Source: an uncultured Pseudohongiella sp.
GTDB taxonomy: Bacteria; Pseudomonadota; Gammaproteobacteria; Pseudomonadales; Pseudohongiellaceae
Assembly: GCA_902537815.1 (NCBI GenBank)
Contig: CACBCS010000017.1
Coordinates: forward strand, 1-34,943
Length of the DNA stretch: 34,943 nt
Direction of reading: 5' to 3'
This document shows positions 17,492-26,818 of the stretch, piece after piece. The first letter of the stretch is position 1; each line of letters starts with the position of its first letter. Made by a program: the position numbers and the translations under genes. The notes below the pieces were generated by a model. It made no database searches. It was not told the DNA's origin and saw only the letters and a program-made list of their open reading frames with translations.

Positions 17492-19152
17492 GAGAATGAG
17501 ACTATTCCGAGCTTGGCAAGCCATCCAATAGTACGCAAGATTTCTGCTTTTTTTAGATCTGTTACATGCTCTAGTAAGTCGTGAGCTAATTTCGGCTCTG
17601 CCGTTAGAGCATTCAGAAGATGGATGATGTCAGATTCACGCGGAAGTATCGGATCCGCAAACTTTATCATCATTAGTTTCTTATACAGTCGTATTTTACT
17701 CAGAGCCTCATCGCTGGATGAAAGCAGCAGTCGAACCCTAGTATTACTGTTTATATTGATAGTGGGATAACCCGCGAATGTGTGACTCGGGTCCATTCGG
17801 GCTGGCCAGGTCCTGGAGATAGTGAACGAAGCACCTTGGATGGCATCTGTTGATCGATCTCGTATATCTTTAAGCTCTCTCCAAAATTCTAAGTATCGGG
17901 GTATTATTGCCGACCAATCAAATACTTGGTTAGCACGACGTTTGCCTTCCTGACCGAGCCTCTCTCTTAATGTTTCATCACGTATCAACTCAGTAAGAGA
18001 GCTTATTAAAATTGGCAAGTCCACAGATATAAAATTAGAAGTATAGCCACAGTACCTGTCATAAGAATCGATGCCAACAGCATGTCGATAGGCAAAGTCT
18101 TTAAATAACCCTGAACCGGGAGCTGCCGTTGGGATAAGGAAGCCGTCTTTGGCTTGCCGAACTGTATCTCGATACCCGTTCCAATCTGAAACTATAACCG
18201 GTAAACCTGATGCCATCCCTTCAATAGGAACAATACCAAAGGTCTCTTGATAATTATCGGCGAGGGAACAAAAAATATCCCCACTTGCAAGGGCGAGAAA
18301 TTTGTTTTCCTGCTTTCGCCCATCCAGTACGATTCTTTCCAGACCGGGGCACAACAATTCCCATGCCTCAGAAAATGAATCTTGTATCGAAGCATTGGAA
18401 AACCATCCACATTCGACTAGTACAATGTTTTTGCCGGTAACTCTTGACGCTTGCTTTAGCGCCTCATACATCTGAATTGGATGAGCCTTGGCGTGAAACG
18501 ATAATCGCCCAAGGTATATAATAACGATACTTTCATTTGGGATGTTTAGCTTTTCCCTCGCCTGTTGTTTTTCCTCAGTTGAAAAGTCGAACTCGGATGC
18601 ATGGACCCCTAAAGGTATTACAGGCATCTGTGGGCGATGAAATCGAGAAGCACCCAATCGAGAAGACAGCTCTTCTTCTTGGATTGCCATAATTTCTAGC
18701 GCATTATTTTTTACAGCTCTTGACGGACATATCACTCCGTCCCAAGGATAAATCGGTGCCGTTGATAAGGCGCAAATCGAGTCCATAGCCCCAGCGGATG
18801 CGGTAGTATGTAGGATCCCGCACAAGCTCCAGAGATTGTCACCATTTAGTCGTCTCTGAAATGATTGAAATCCCAAGTCAGGGCCGGGGTAGAAAAGCGT
18901 TCCAGCATTTCTTAGCTCACCAATATTATTCTGCGTCACCTCTATTACTTCTTCAGTCCGCCCGTGCTTCTTTACCAGCTCGGAGAACTCTGATGCATCA
19001 TCATGATTCAAACTTCGCACCCAGATAGAGTCACTGGGTGGCGCATAAGTTAAATAGCCTCTTATAAATGACTCGCCCGCGGCATTGCGCCCCATAAGCT
19101 TTGAGCCGTTTATAGAATACGCCTCGTTGTGATAGAAAATTGCCGCGTTCAT
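17488..19152 (-). CDS. Family 4 glycosyltransferase with C-terminal extension
   Basis: The 554-residue protein has a GT-B fold. Its donor half contains IIYLGRLSFHAKAHPIQMYEAL, VLVECGWFSN, ASGDIFCSLADNYQETFGIVPIEGMASGLPVIVSDWNGYRDTV, with the GT4 E-x7-E type motif (ETFGIVPIE). About 110 residues beyond the usual end (LLLSSSDEALSKIRLYKK to the C-terminus) form a helical extension of unknown role. The ATG at 19152 follows the previous gene's stop by two bases. The coupling with two flanking genes suggests one pathway. Confidence 0.86.
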   Translation of the reverse strand: MNAAIFYHNEAYSINGSKLMGRNAAGESFIRGYLTYAPPSDSIWVRSLNHDDASEFSELVKKHGRTEEVIEVTQNNIGELRNAGTLFYPGPDLGFQSFQRRLNGDNLWSLCGILHTTASAGAMDSICALSTAPIYPWDGVICPSRAVKNNALEIMAIQEEELSSRLGASRFHRPQMPVIPLGVHASEFDFSTEEKQQAREKLNIPNESIVIIYLGRLSFHAKAHPIQMYEALKQASRVTGKNIVLVECGWFSNASIQDSFSEAWELLCPGLERIVLDGRKQENKFLALASGDIFCSLADNYQETFGIVPIEGMASGLPVIVSDWNGYRDTVRQAKDGFLIPTAAPGSGLFKDFAYRHAVGIDSYDRYCGYTSNFISVDLPILISSLTELIRDETLRERLGQEGKRRANQVFDWSAIIPRYLEFWRELKDIRDRSTDAIQGASFTISRTWPARMDPSHTFAGYPTININSNTRVRLLLSSSDEALSKIRLYKKLMMIKFADPILPRESDIIHLLNALTAEPKLAHDLLEHVTDLKKAEILRTIGWLAKLGIVSFS

Positions 19153-19154
19153 TG

Positions 19155-19967
19155 CTAGCTTCTGGCCCGACTACGCATCACCAGCCAAGGGGTTGGGCCA
19201 GTTCTCCATTCCCAGACACACAAAAGTTGGTCGAGGTGGCTAAGCTTATTGATCCATGCGGGTGCCTGGCTCAAATCACGTGTTCCATCATCATCGATTT
19301 TTAGGATCTCATGAGAATCACTGAATATTTTCATCAATCTGTCGGTAATGCCAGGGATTAAACACTCGTGAGACTCAACAATTAAATCAAGATTTTTAAG
19401 AGCCGGCGCCTTGACCGGATCGAGTAAAGATTGTTCACCTCCTTCGATGTCGCATATGACTAGACTTTTTGTTGATGCATAGCTCCCGAAGTCCTTGTGG
19501 TCGAAATGACCACTAATTGCTATTCGTTCGCTGACATTATTTTTGGCTGCGAGGTGAGAACAAGCGTGTCGGGCATTTTCATCGATATCAAAGGTGTGGA
19601 CGATCGTCTTCTCCATTTTACGGGCCATTCCTACAGCGTAGTAGCCCTCAGCGCTCCCAATATTAACCACGTACTCGTACTCCTCCGATATTGCTTCTTC
19701 AATGAATGGGTGGAGTGGCTGTTCATAAGTCCCTAGCAACTTCGCAATATGGCAGCCTTCTGAAGATTGGCTTAGAAATTTCAACCCGGATAGAGGCCCT
19801 CCACCGACTGTCGTGCCTTCCGACTTAGTCAGTGTGTTCTGCAGTAAGACGCTCCTCCATTTACACAGTAGCCTGAGAGTTTCGTTCAGGCCTTTTTCAG
19901 AATGGCCGTCAGCGCGCCCTAGGCGCTCGGTTGCCATTCGTGAGATGCGTTTTCCAAATTCGCTCAT
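19155..19967 (-). CDS. SAM-dependent methyltransferase, FkbM-like
   Basis: The 270-residue protein has an N-terminal helical region of about 90 residues. The core follows with YVVNIGSAEGYYAVGMA (motif I), HTFDIDENARHACSHLA, and LVICDIEGGEQSLLDP. NLDLIVESHECLIPG resembles the FkbM-type core. Such enzymes methylate sugars or lipids. It is the first gene of the leftward glycan block. Its ATG at 19967 has no obvious ribosome binding site, and a promoter is not clear in the 80 bases before the shared terminator. Confidence 0.78.
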   Translation of the reverse strand: MSEFGKRISRMATERLGRADGHSEKGLNETLRLLCKWRSVLLQNTLTKSEGTTVGGGPLSGLKFLSQSSEGCHIAKLLGTYEQPLHPFIEEAISEEYEYVVNIGSAEGYYAVGMARKMEKTIVHTFDIDENARHACSHLAAKNNVSERIAISGHFDHKDFGSYASTKSLVICDIEGGEQSLLDPVKAPALKNLDLIVESHECLIPGITDRLMKIFSDSHEILKIDDDGTRDLSQAPAWINKLSHLDQLLCVWEWRTGPTPWLVMRSRARS

Positions 19968-20046
19968 TTATCAATTGTCGCTTCAAATTTTAATCAAGTG
20001 GCGATGTTCCGGCCACCCTGCTGCCTACCGCTGTCAAATCCCCCAT

Positions 20047-20079
20047 AAAAAAAGCCAGCTCGGAGAGCTGGCTTTTTTT
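20047..20079. terminator. Strong bidirectional terminator after the S-layer-like gene
   Basis: The 8-bp GC-rich stem GCCAGCTC/GAGCTGGC (20054-20061, 20065-20072) with a GGA loop is flanked by seven A and seven T, so it can work in both directions. It ends the long - strand transcript of the 2150-residue gene and insulates the glycan cluster from it. Confidence 0.9.
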
Positions 20080-20117
20080 GTTGTCACACTCAGGTGCAAC
20101 ATTGGGGTTTGGTCCGC

Positions 20118-23100
20118 TTATGTGAAAGTGGTACCCAACATTGCAGCAGTGATGTCGGTAGCGTCCGAAATACCTACAAAGGTTACTATGGTCGTTACAG
20201 ATCCCGCCCCGCCGGTGAATGTTCCGGCACCAGCAGCTGCCGTACCAGTAAACGCACCAAGGTAAGAGTCTGTACCATCATCCCAGAGCACCAAGAATGC
20301 GTCGGTACCGGCAGTCATACCACCGAACGCGGCGTTGTTGGTGAGCTGGAACGTACCACTCGCTTCGAGCGCCGTAGCCACCATCGACGGTAGTGCGAAG
20401 TTACCATCAAGGACAAGGATATTGTCTGTTGGGTTCGCACCTAATGTCGTCGCACCACTTATCTCGAGCAGGTCAACAGCGACTGTACCCAAGGTCGCAC
20501 CATTACCATCAAGAGTTACCAGTGTGTCAGCTATCTTTGCATTCGCACCAACGATGTCGATATCCATCGTGTCGTTAGTAGCAAAGTTAGTGATGGTAAG
20601 CGCTGCAGTGTCGGTAGTATTTAACTGAATCGTGTCTACCACCCCATTACCTGCACCAAGTGTGAGAGACTGGGAATCAACCCCGTCAGTATCATCGGCC
20701 GAGGTAAAGGCCATCGCAGCGGCACCGCCGGTGACGGTGATTGCTCCAGCAATGTCATCCAACACAATTGTGACGCCACCCGAGGACGCTGTCACTGCAC
20801 TGGCGTCAATAGTGACATCGTCGGTCGCATCCAGATCGCTAATCGCATAGGTACCACCGCCCGAGAACGTCACAGTAACGTCATCACCAGTCCCTGTCTT
20901 GGCGTCGATCTGATCAATCGTAGTGCCACCAGTACCAGAGATAGTTACTATCACGTCTTCCGCACCCAAGCTGTCGATGGAGAGGGTACCAGAGTTGGTG
21001 CCGTTCACCGTCAGAACACCGTAGGTGTTGGTTAGTGAGCCGACATTAAGAGTCGAAGACGCACCAACCGTTGTGGTTACCGTGCTCGAAAGGTCTCCAC
21101 CTACTACTGCGCTATCGGACCGATTATCCATCTCAATGGTTTGACCATCACCGACATCAACCGTAGATCCGCCAGTTGCTGTCAGATTGATCGTAGCCAG
21201 TGAATCGGCCTCGCCCGTTCCTGCATCACCGGTATCCGCGCTAGTGTTAAACGTCAGGTTAGACACACTACCTGTCAGATCCAAGGTAGTGAGACCTGTT
21301 GCGTCAGTCAGCGCACCGATAGTCACCGTGCCGCTTGCTACAGAGGTAGATGCAGTCAACGTCTGCAACGCGGTGGTTCCGGTAATAGCACCAGTGGACA
21401 ATCCGTAGGCCTTGTTCGAGCCAGTGACCGTGAGCGAGGTAGTATCAGTCGCGTCCAGCACGGTATTGTTGACGCTCGCAGTGTTCGCGGTACCGGTGGC
21501 ATTGATAGTCACCGAAGCAGCATCTGTGATGGTCAAGGCGCCGGTTGAAGCTTCCAGGAGATTCACCGTCAGAGAGGCCGCAGCTGCGGTATCTAGCGTT
21601 ATGATCTCCGCCTCAGTGGCTGTATTAGTAACAGTAATTCCTGACGGAATGTTGACCACAATGCCGGTTGTTGTAGTGCCAGCAACAAGCTTAATAGTAG
21701 ACAACGACGCAGAGTCTGCTGCGTTGAACGCTCCACCAGTGTTGAAAGTCACTTGTGCAACCTCAACGTTGGTCAAGGCGGCGGAAGTGGTAGCCGCAAG
21801 CGTGAACTCGGCAGTATCCGTTCCATCGCCACCGTCAATCGTGTCGGTACTTCCGAGGAAAGTTGACAGCTTGATCGTGTCGTTACCGGCACCACCATCA
21901 ACATTGATCACACCAGCGGCGCCGGTCATGTCAATAGTGTCGTTGCCGGCACCGCCACTAACGGTATCGTTACCACCAGCGCCCTCAAGGGTATCGTCTC
22001 CCGCACCACCAGTAATCGAGTCGATACCAGTACCGCCTGGGAGGCTATCGTTTGCTGAACCACCGTCGAGGGTCATCTTACCGGTTCTGTTGTTTGTACC
22101 AACTGTGACAGCGCCAGTAGCACCAGAGGCGTCTATGACGGTGGTACCAGCAGATGCTGCGAGGGTGGTTATACCTACAGTAGAACTTCCGGAGGCAGTT
22201 ATGTCCAGCAGGCCGGTTGCCGCAGCGCCAGTAGTCACTGTGGTGTAGGTCACAGCACCGCTGTTAGCAGCCACAATAGTCACATCGTCGCTCGCGGTAA
22301 CCGCGTTCATCGTCTGCGTTCCAGAGCCGTTGTTATTAATTGTAACGTCAGCCGCTGTGACAGTGCCGGTCGCAGTTGTGGTACCAGCGCCGGCAGTAGT
22401 GAGTGTAGTAGTTCCGTATGTGTTTGTGATGTTGCCATACGTAACGATTGAACTGCTGCCTGGAGTCGACGTAACGGTCTGCGTTAGATCGGTCGTATTA
22501 TCCAAAGTGTCAGCAGTAACTGCGCCCATTGTTGCCGTGGCACCGTTGTCAGCTGTAAGAGTAATAGTAGCCAGATCATCCGCTCTGGATGTTGCACCGA
22601 TAGCTCCTACCGCCGCATCACCCCAGTTTGCAGCCAAGGTGAGGCTAGTCAGGGCGCCTGCCGTAGCGACAGCGCCAACAGTTGTGGTCATCGCCGCAGT
22701 TTGTGAGCTAATCGATAGCGTCTCCAATACTGTGGTTCCTGTCACCGCACCGGTATCCAGAGTCGCACCTGTACCGCCAGTCACCGTGAGCGATGTAGTC
22801 TCCGCTGCATCAAGCACTGTCGATGTCAAGTCGGCAGCAGTAGTGCTCAGGTTGGTGATCGTAACAGTTGCTGCGTCAGATACCGTAGTACTAGTCGCAC
22901 TGGCTGCCTCTGCACGGATAGTCAGCGTTGCGTCGGCTACTGTATCTATCGTGTTTTGGTCGTTATTCGCGTCGTTAATGATAACCGTAGTTCCAGTCGG
23001 GAGACCCGAAACAGTTGCGATTCGACCGTTTGCATCTGCGTCGAGAGTAACCCTATTTAGAGACGACCAGTTCGAGAAATCGACTGTCTTGCTGTCCGCA

Positions 23101-26100
23101 GTAAACTGTACGGTTGCACGTTCGATAGATGTACCGGTAGAGCCAGTGATCGATACTGCCGTTGTAATAGTTGCGGTATCTATTCCGTCCCCACCATCGA
23201 CAGTATCTTTGGTAGTGCCTGTGCCAACCAGATCACCTGAGACAAACACGATGCTGTCATTACCATCGCCTGCGCTGATGTTATCAACGCCTGCGCCGGA
23301 GGTGATCGTGTCATTTCCGGCGCCGCCGGTAAGCACGTCGTTGCCTGATCCACCGGTGATACTGTCATGGCCGGCACCACCATCAATAGTGTCCTTGCCG
23401 CCGTCACCGGTTAAGGTGTCGTTGCCATCACCACCAGTGATTGTGTCGTTTCCGGCACCACCAGTCAGCGTATCACTACCTGAGCCACCCTGAACGGTAG
23501 CGGAGGTCGCGGCAACGTTTGACGTGATGTCAATGTCAACGTTACCGGTAGCAGCAGATGCGTCTACAGAAGATATCGCCGTTGAACCCGAAACCGCGTT
23601 GGTAATTACGACATTCTTGGAGCCTGTGACGTTAATGCTAGTCACACTATTAGCGTTAAGAGTGCCTATCGAGCTATTTGCCGAAGCTGAGAAGTTAAGC
23701 GTTTCCTCGCCGTTGGCAGTAAGTGCTGTAGCAGCGGTACCTACGGTAGAACCCAGCACTACCGATAGAGAGTCGTCTGCTGTATCGGTGGCGCGCGAGA
23801 ATGTCACGGTCGTCGGCGCAGCTCCAGAAATACCAAGTGTAGCAATATCTGCGCTAGCGTTGGTGATGCCCGCGGTTCCGCCCGTACCAGACAGATTGGC
23901 TCGGGTCAGAGTCGTGCCGGTGAAAGGCGCAAGGCTCTGGTTTGCAGCAGTTAACGATGTCGTCAGTGTCTCCACACCTGTAACATTCGCTGCCGCGGTC
24001 ACCGCAGCGGTAACCGACACGGTGTCTGTGCCGCTTCCGCCCACAACCGTGTCGGACGAGTCAAGCCCAGCTGCCATGACAAATGTGTTGGTTCCATCAC
24101 CACCGGCCAGATAGTCGTCGCCGCCGCTCGATGTGATCGTGTCATTGCCCGATCCACCGGTGATAGAGTCGTTTCCGCTAGCCCCGGTCAGATTGTCTTT
24201 GCCGGCACCGCCAGTTATCGTGACGGATGTAGTATTAGTACCGGCCGCGGTAAGGTTACCAGTGAAGTCGGTCCCATCAATCGTGCGAACCTTGGTGCTC
24301 AATGTTCCCAAGTTGAGGTTCTGATCACCGGCAACGTTAAGAGTTGTTGCCTGGGCAGTCGTCAACCCAGTCAGGGTGTTCGCGCTGTCTTGGGACGTAA
24401 TGTTGACGGTCTCGATCCCTGGAATAGTGATCGTTCCCGCAGTCACATTAGACAATATCAATGCAGCAGAGTCAGATGTGCCAGACACTGCCGCTGTAGT
24501 GAAGCCGAGAGTCAGGTTCTGACCTGTGTTGGTAGCAGCGACAGTCAGCCCTGCAGCATTACCTATGTTGGTAAATGAGGCTGCCGCAGAAGAACCCAGA
24601 GACTCTATCCGGGTGATATCAGAGGAGTTACCCAGGCTAAGCGTACCCGCGCCAGAGAAACCACCCTGTATAGTCTCAATGCCAGAGATGGTCGGGCTGT
24701 ACGTGCCTGTACCAGAGATCTCTGCAAGCAGCGTATCTGAGCCGTCACCACCAGAAAGGACGTCTGAGGTAGAAATAGTCTGTCGGCCACTGGCGTTTAG
24801 TGACCCATCGAAATAGTCAGCCCCTGCAGCGCCGTTTAAAACGTCTCGGCCGGTCGTCAATTGCAGGCTCTGCGGTGACCGATCGATAGCGGCCTCAGCA
24901 GTTGCGGTAGTGACGTATCCGTCAGCCGCGGTCGCCTGATCGCTCGCCGTTGAAGAAAGCGCAGCAGCTGCAGTGTCATCGTCTTCATCTGCCGTGGCAG
25001 CCGCGGCAGTTACGTATGCGGCAACGGCGTCAGTAGCAGTAGCGGCGGCGGCGGCGGCATCATTAGCAGCAGCTAGCGCGGCAGCAGAAGTAGTGTTATC
25101 GGTAATGGCAGCGATAGCAGCGGCGGCGGCAGTATTTGCAGTGGCAGACGCCGTAACAGCTGCTTCAGCAGTCGACTGCGCACTGGAAGCCGCATCGGTG
25201 AGCGCCTTCTCAGCAGCCGCATCAGCAGCGGCCTTGTCAGCAGCAGCCTTAGCAGCCGCGGCATCTTCAGCAGCCTTAGCAGCGGCAGCCGAAATTTCGT
25301 CTGATGTAGGTGTGCTAGCAGCAGCATCTGTTACTAGAGCAGCAGCTGCAACATCGTCATCAGCGTCTGCGGTCGCAGCAGCGGCTGTTACAGCGGCGGC
25401 TGCAGCGGCGTCGGCGGCATCCCCAGCCTCTTCAGCCGCAGTGACAGCAGCCTCGTAAGCGGCAAGAGCTGCCGCTGCGTCAGCGTCGGCAGATTCTGCC
25501 GCAGCTGCAGCTGCAGCTGCGGTAGTCGAGGCAGCAGCGGCCGATGCCGCTTGAGCTTCCGCTATGAGCTTTTCACCCTGCTTAGTTACAACCAGGGTCG
25601 CATCGGCAGCAGCAATCGCATCGTTATACGCCTTCGTCGCGGCCTCTACTGCAGCCTGGGCAGCGGTATCTGCGGCAGCAGCAGTCTCAGCGGCAGCAGC
25701 AAGAGCCGTTGCGTCAGTCTCCGCGGCTGTAGCAGCAGCAGCGTCGGAAGACGCCTTCTTAGCTGCAAGATCTGCGTCAGCTTCTTCGGCGGCCTCGATC
25801 GCCGCAGTAGCGGCAGCGGCAGCATCTTCCGAAGCTACGGTTGCGGCTTCCTCAGCCGCAGCCGCAGCCGCAGCATCTGCAGCAGCCTTATCTGCAGCAG
25901 CCTTCTCAGCAGCAGCCTTCTCAGCAGCAGCCGCATCTGCAGCAGCCTTATCTGCAGCAGCCTTCTCAGCAGCAGCCTTCTCAGCAGCAGCCGCATCAGC
26001 AGCAGCCTTCTCGGCAGCAGCCGCATCAGCAGCAGCCTTATCTGCAGCAGCCTTGACCGAAGGAATTTCAGCGGTGCCGGTAGCTACCGAGTCATCATCG

Positions 26101-26570
26101 GAGGTCACAGACTCGGGAATGGCCCAAGAGTCAGCCTCTTCGTTGGTGATCGTATGTGCTGTAGCGACCTCAACTCGGTTATTGAACAGCGCAGCCGAAC
26201 TGCCGAACCCAGCGGTACTCTCATCAAGAGCTGCCAGGTAGCTAGCAGCCTCCAGAATGATCTCGCCGCGGCTGCTGCCAGCAGCCAGAAGGCCTTCAAT
26301 GATTGCCACACCTTCGGCAACCGCATCAGCACCAGCCTCGGGGACCAAGTTGCCTAAAAATTCTGTTGCGAATTCTGTGGCAGTTTGAAATGTCGGGTAG
26401 GTTGCCTTGAACGACGCAGAATCTGCGAGCTCGTTCGCGATGTCTAGCAGGGACGAGCCCGATTCGCTCATCGCTACCAGCTTGGACAGCAACGTTGTGC
26501 CTGGCGCTGCGTTATTTGCGGCAACGGCAAGCTCCATGATGTCTTGACGAGTTTCAGCTGTAATAGCCAT
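20118..26570 (-). CDS. Giant RTX/S-layer-like surface protein, type I secreted
   Basis: The 2150-residue, Cys-free, acidic Ala/Thr/Gly-rich protein has no N-terminal signal peptide. Residues 1-160 form a helical domain (FKATYPTFQTATEFATEFLGN, then SRGEIILEAASYLAAL) resembling the N-terminus of RsaA-type S-layer proteins. Residues of about 172-563 are Ala/Lys/Glu/Asp-rich and predicted to be helical rods. The rest is beta-rich with calcium-binding GGxGxDxxx nonapeptides near residues 606, 785-828, 1027-1107 and 1500-1577. The hydrophobic C-terminus fits a type I secretion signal. The ATG at 26570 has AAGGAG 10 bases upstream. The ATPase and adaptor genes at 33-34.9 kb are the likely exporter. 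An adhesin is the alternative. Confidence 0.88.
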   Translation of the reverse strand: MAITAETRQDIMELAVAANNAAPGTTLLSKLVAMSESGSSLLDIANELADSASFKATYPTFQTATEFATEFLGNLVPEAGADAVAEGVAIIEGLLAAGSSRGEIILEAASYLAALDESTAGFGSSAALFNNRVEVATAHTITNEEADSWAIPESVTSDDDSVATGTAEIPSVKAAADKAAADAAAAEKAAADAAAAEKAAAEKAAADKAAADAAAAEKAAAEKAAADKAAADAAAAAAAEEAATVASEDAAAAATAAIEAAEEADADLAAKKASSDAAAATAAETDATALAAAAETAAAADTAAQAAVEAATKAYNDAIAAADATLVVTKQGEKLIAEAQAASAAAASTTAAAAAAAAESADADAAAALAAYEAAVTAAEEAGDAADAAAAAAVTAAAATADADDDVAAAALVTDAAASTPTSDEISAAAAKAAEDAAAAKAAADKAAADAAAEKALTDAASSAQSTAEAAVTASATANTAAAAAIAAITDNTTSAAALAAANDAAAAAATATDAVAAYVTAAAATADEDDDTAAAALSSTASDQATAADGYVTTATAEAAIDRSPQSLQLTTGRDVLNGAAGADYFDGSLNASGRQTISTSDVLSGGDGSDTLLAEISGTGTYSPTISGIETIQGGFSGAGTLSLGNSSDITRIESLGSSAAASFTNIGNAAGLTVAATNTGQNLTLGFTTAAVSGTSDSAALILSNVTAGTITIPGIETVNITSQDSANTLTGLTTAQATTLNVAGDQNLNLGTLSTKVRTIDGTDFTGNLTAAGTNTTSVTITGGAGKDNLTGASGNDSITGGSGNDTITSSGGDDYLAGGDGTNTFVMAAGLDSSDTVVGGSGTDTVSVTAAVTAAANVTGVETLTTSLTAANQSLAPFTGTTLTRANLSGTGGTAGITNASADIATLGISGAAPTTVTFSRATDTADDSLSVVLGSTVGTAATALTANGEETLNFSASANSSIGTLNANSVTSINVTGSKNVVITNAVSGSTAISSVDASAATGNVDIDITSNVAATSATVQGGSGSDTLTGGAGNDTITGGDGNDTLTGDGGKDTIDGGAGHDSITGGSGNDVLTGGAGNDTITSGAGVDNISAGDGNDSIVFVSGDLVGTGTTKDTVDGGDGIDTATITTAVSITGSTGTSIERATVQFTADSKTVDFSNWSSLNRVTLDADANGRIATVSGLPTGTTVIINDANNDQNTIDTVADATLTIRAEAASATSTTVSDAATVTITNLSTTAADLTSTVLDAAETTSLTVTGGTGATLDTGAVTGTTVLETLSISSQTAAMTTTVGAVATAGALTSLTLAANWGDAAVGAIGATSRADDLATITLTADNGATATMGAVTADTLDNTTDLTQTVTSTPGSSSIVTYGNITNTYGTTTLTTAGAGTTTATGTVTAADVTINNNGSGTQTMNAVTASDDVTIVAANSGAVTYTTVTTGAAATGLLDITASGSSTVGITTLAASAGTTVIDASGATGAVTVGTNNRTGKMTLDGGSANDSLPGGTGIDSITGGAGDDTLEGAGGNDTVSGGAGNDTIDMTGAAGVINVDGGAGNDTIKLSTFLGSTDTIDGGDGTDTAEFTLAATTSAALTNVEVAQVTFNTGGAFNAADSASLSTIKLVAGTTTTGIVVNIPSGITVTNTATEAEIITLDTAAAASLTVNLLEASTGALTITDAASVTINATGTANTASVNNTVLDATDTTSLTVTGSNKAYGLSTGAITGTTALQTLTASTSVASGTVTIGALTDATGLTTLDLTGSVSNLTFNTSADTGDAGTGEADSLATINLTATGGSTVDVGDGQTIEMDNRSDSAVVGGDLSSTVTTTVGASSTLNVGSLTNTYGVLTVNGTNSGTLSIDSLGAEDVIVTISGTGGTTIDQIDAKTGTGDDVTVTFSGGGTYAISDLDATDDVTIDASAVTASSGGVTIVLDDIAGAITVTGGAAAMAFTSADDTDGVDSQSLTLGAGNGVVDTIQLNTTDTAALTITNFATNDTMDIDIVGANAKIADTLVTLDGNGATLGTVAVDLLEISGATTLGANPTDNILVLDGNFALPSMVATALEASGTFQLTNNAAFGGMTAGTDAFLVLWDDGTDSYLGAFTGTAAAGAGTFTGGAGSVTTIVTFVGISDATDITAAMLGTTFT
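24727..24755 (-). other. First RTX nonapeptide block of the S-layer-like protein
   Basis: These bases encode SGGDGSDTLL, the first GGxGxD calcium-binding turn, just after the helical rod. Three larger blocks follow nearer the C-terminus. Confidence 0.7.
25873..25992 (-). repeat. Two exact tandem 60-base repeats in the Ala-rich rod
   Basis: Bases 25873-25932 and 25933-25992 are identical. Each copy encodes 20 residues built from KAAAD and KAAAE pentads. Shorter, degenerate copies of the 15-base pentad unit continue on both sides (about 25855-26055). The exact identity implies recent duplication or active length variation. Confidence 0.9.
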
Positions 26571-26601
26571 TTAGTTCTTTCTCCTTGAGATCGATATCAT
26601 T

Positions 26602-26615
26602 ATCTAACGTTAGAT
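26602..26615. promoter_or_regulatory. Perfect 14-base palindrome in the S-layer leader
   Basis: ATCTAACGTTAGAT is perfectly self-complementary and ends about 30 bases before the start codon. It could be a second operator; no regulator can be named. Confidence 0.4.
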
Positions 26616-26774
26616 GGCTCAAGACCGCAGGGCCTCTCTCTTCCGCAGCATTCCCAGCTTTCCTCGCTTTCCGGCCCGAACGCCCGAAGATGGCGCGCTA
26701 TGGGCGGGGAAGGCCGAGGAATTCCCTGAAAAACCTCCGACGGCTTTCGCCAAATATTCATATACCTACAACAA

Positions 26775-26780
26775 AGTATA
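26775..26780 (-). promoter_or_regulatory. -10 box of the S-layer-like gene promoter
   Basis: TATACT on the - strand begins 30.5 bases downstream of the centre of the CRP-type site. This puts the site at about -42, the class II activator position. The start site would be near 26768. Confidence 0.55.
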
Positions 26781-26802
26781 GGCGTACCTACAGCTCTTCA
26801 CT

Positions 26803-26818
26803 TGTGACGCAGGTCACA
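26803..26818 (-). promoter_or_regulatory. CRP-type operator of the S-layer-like gene
   Basis: TGTGA-CGCAGG-TCACA is a full match to the CRP/Vfr consensus TGTGA-N6-TCACA. It shares the longer core GTGACG-N2-GGTCACAT with the site in the fecR/crp intergenic region. Confidence 0.75.

Noticed and set aside
22330..23493. Long + strand open frame (387 residues, Val/Pro/Ser-rich)
   Set aside because: It is antisense to the RTX protein. The low-complexity Thr/Gly/Ala codons of that gene leave the other strand free of stops, and no ribosome binding site or family resemblance is seen.
25855..26055. Tandem repeats resembling a CRISPR array
   Set aside because: There are no unique spacers; the repeats are contiguous, in frame and encode the KAAAD/E rod.
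25564..26241. Long + strand open frame rich in Ala and Ser
   Set aside because: It is a shadow of the Ala-rich rod; GCN repeats read as Ala or Ser on the opposite strand.
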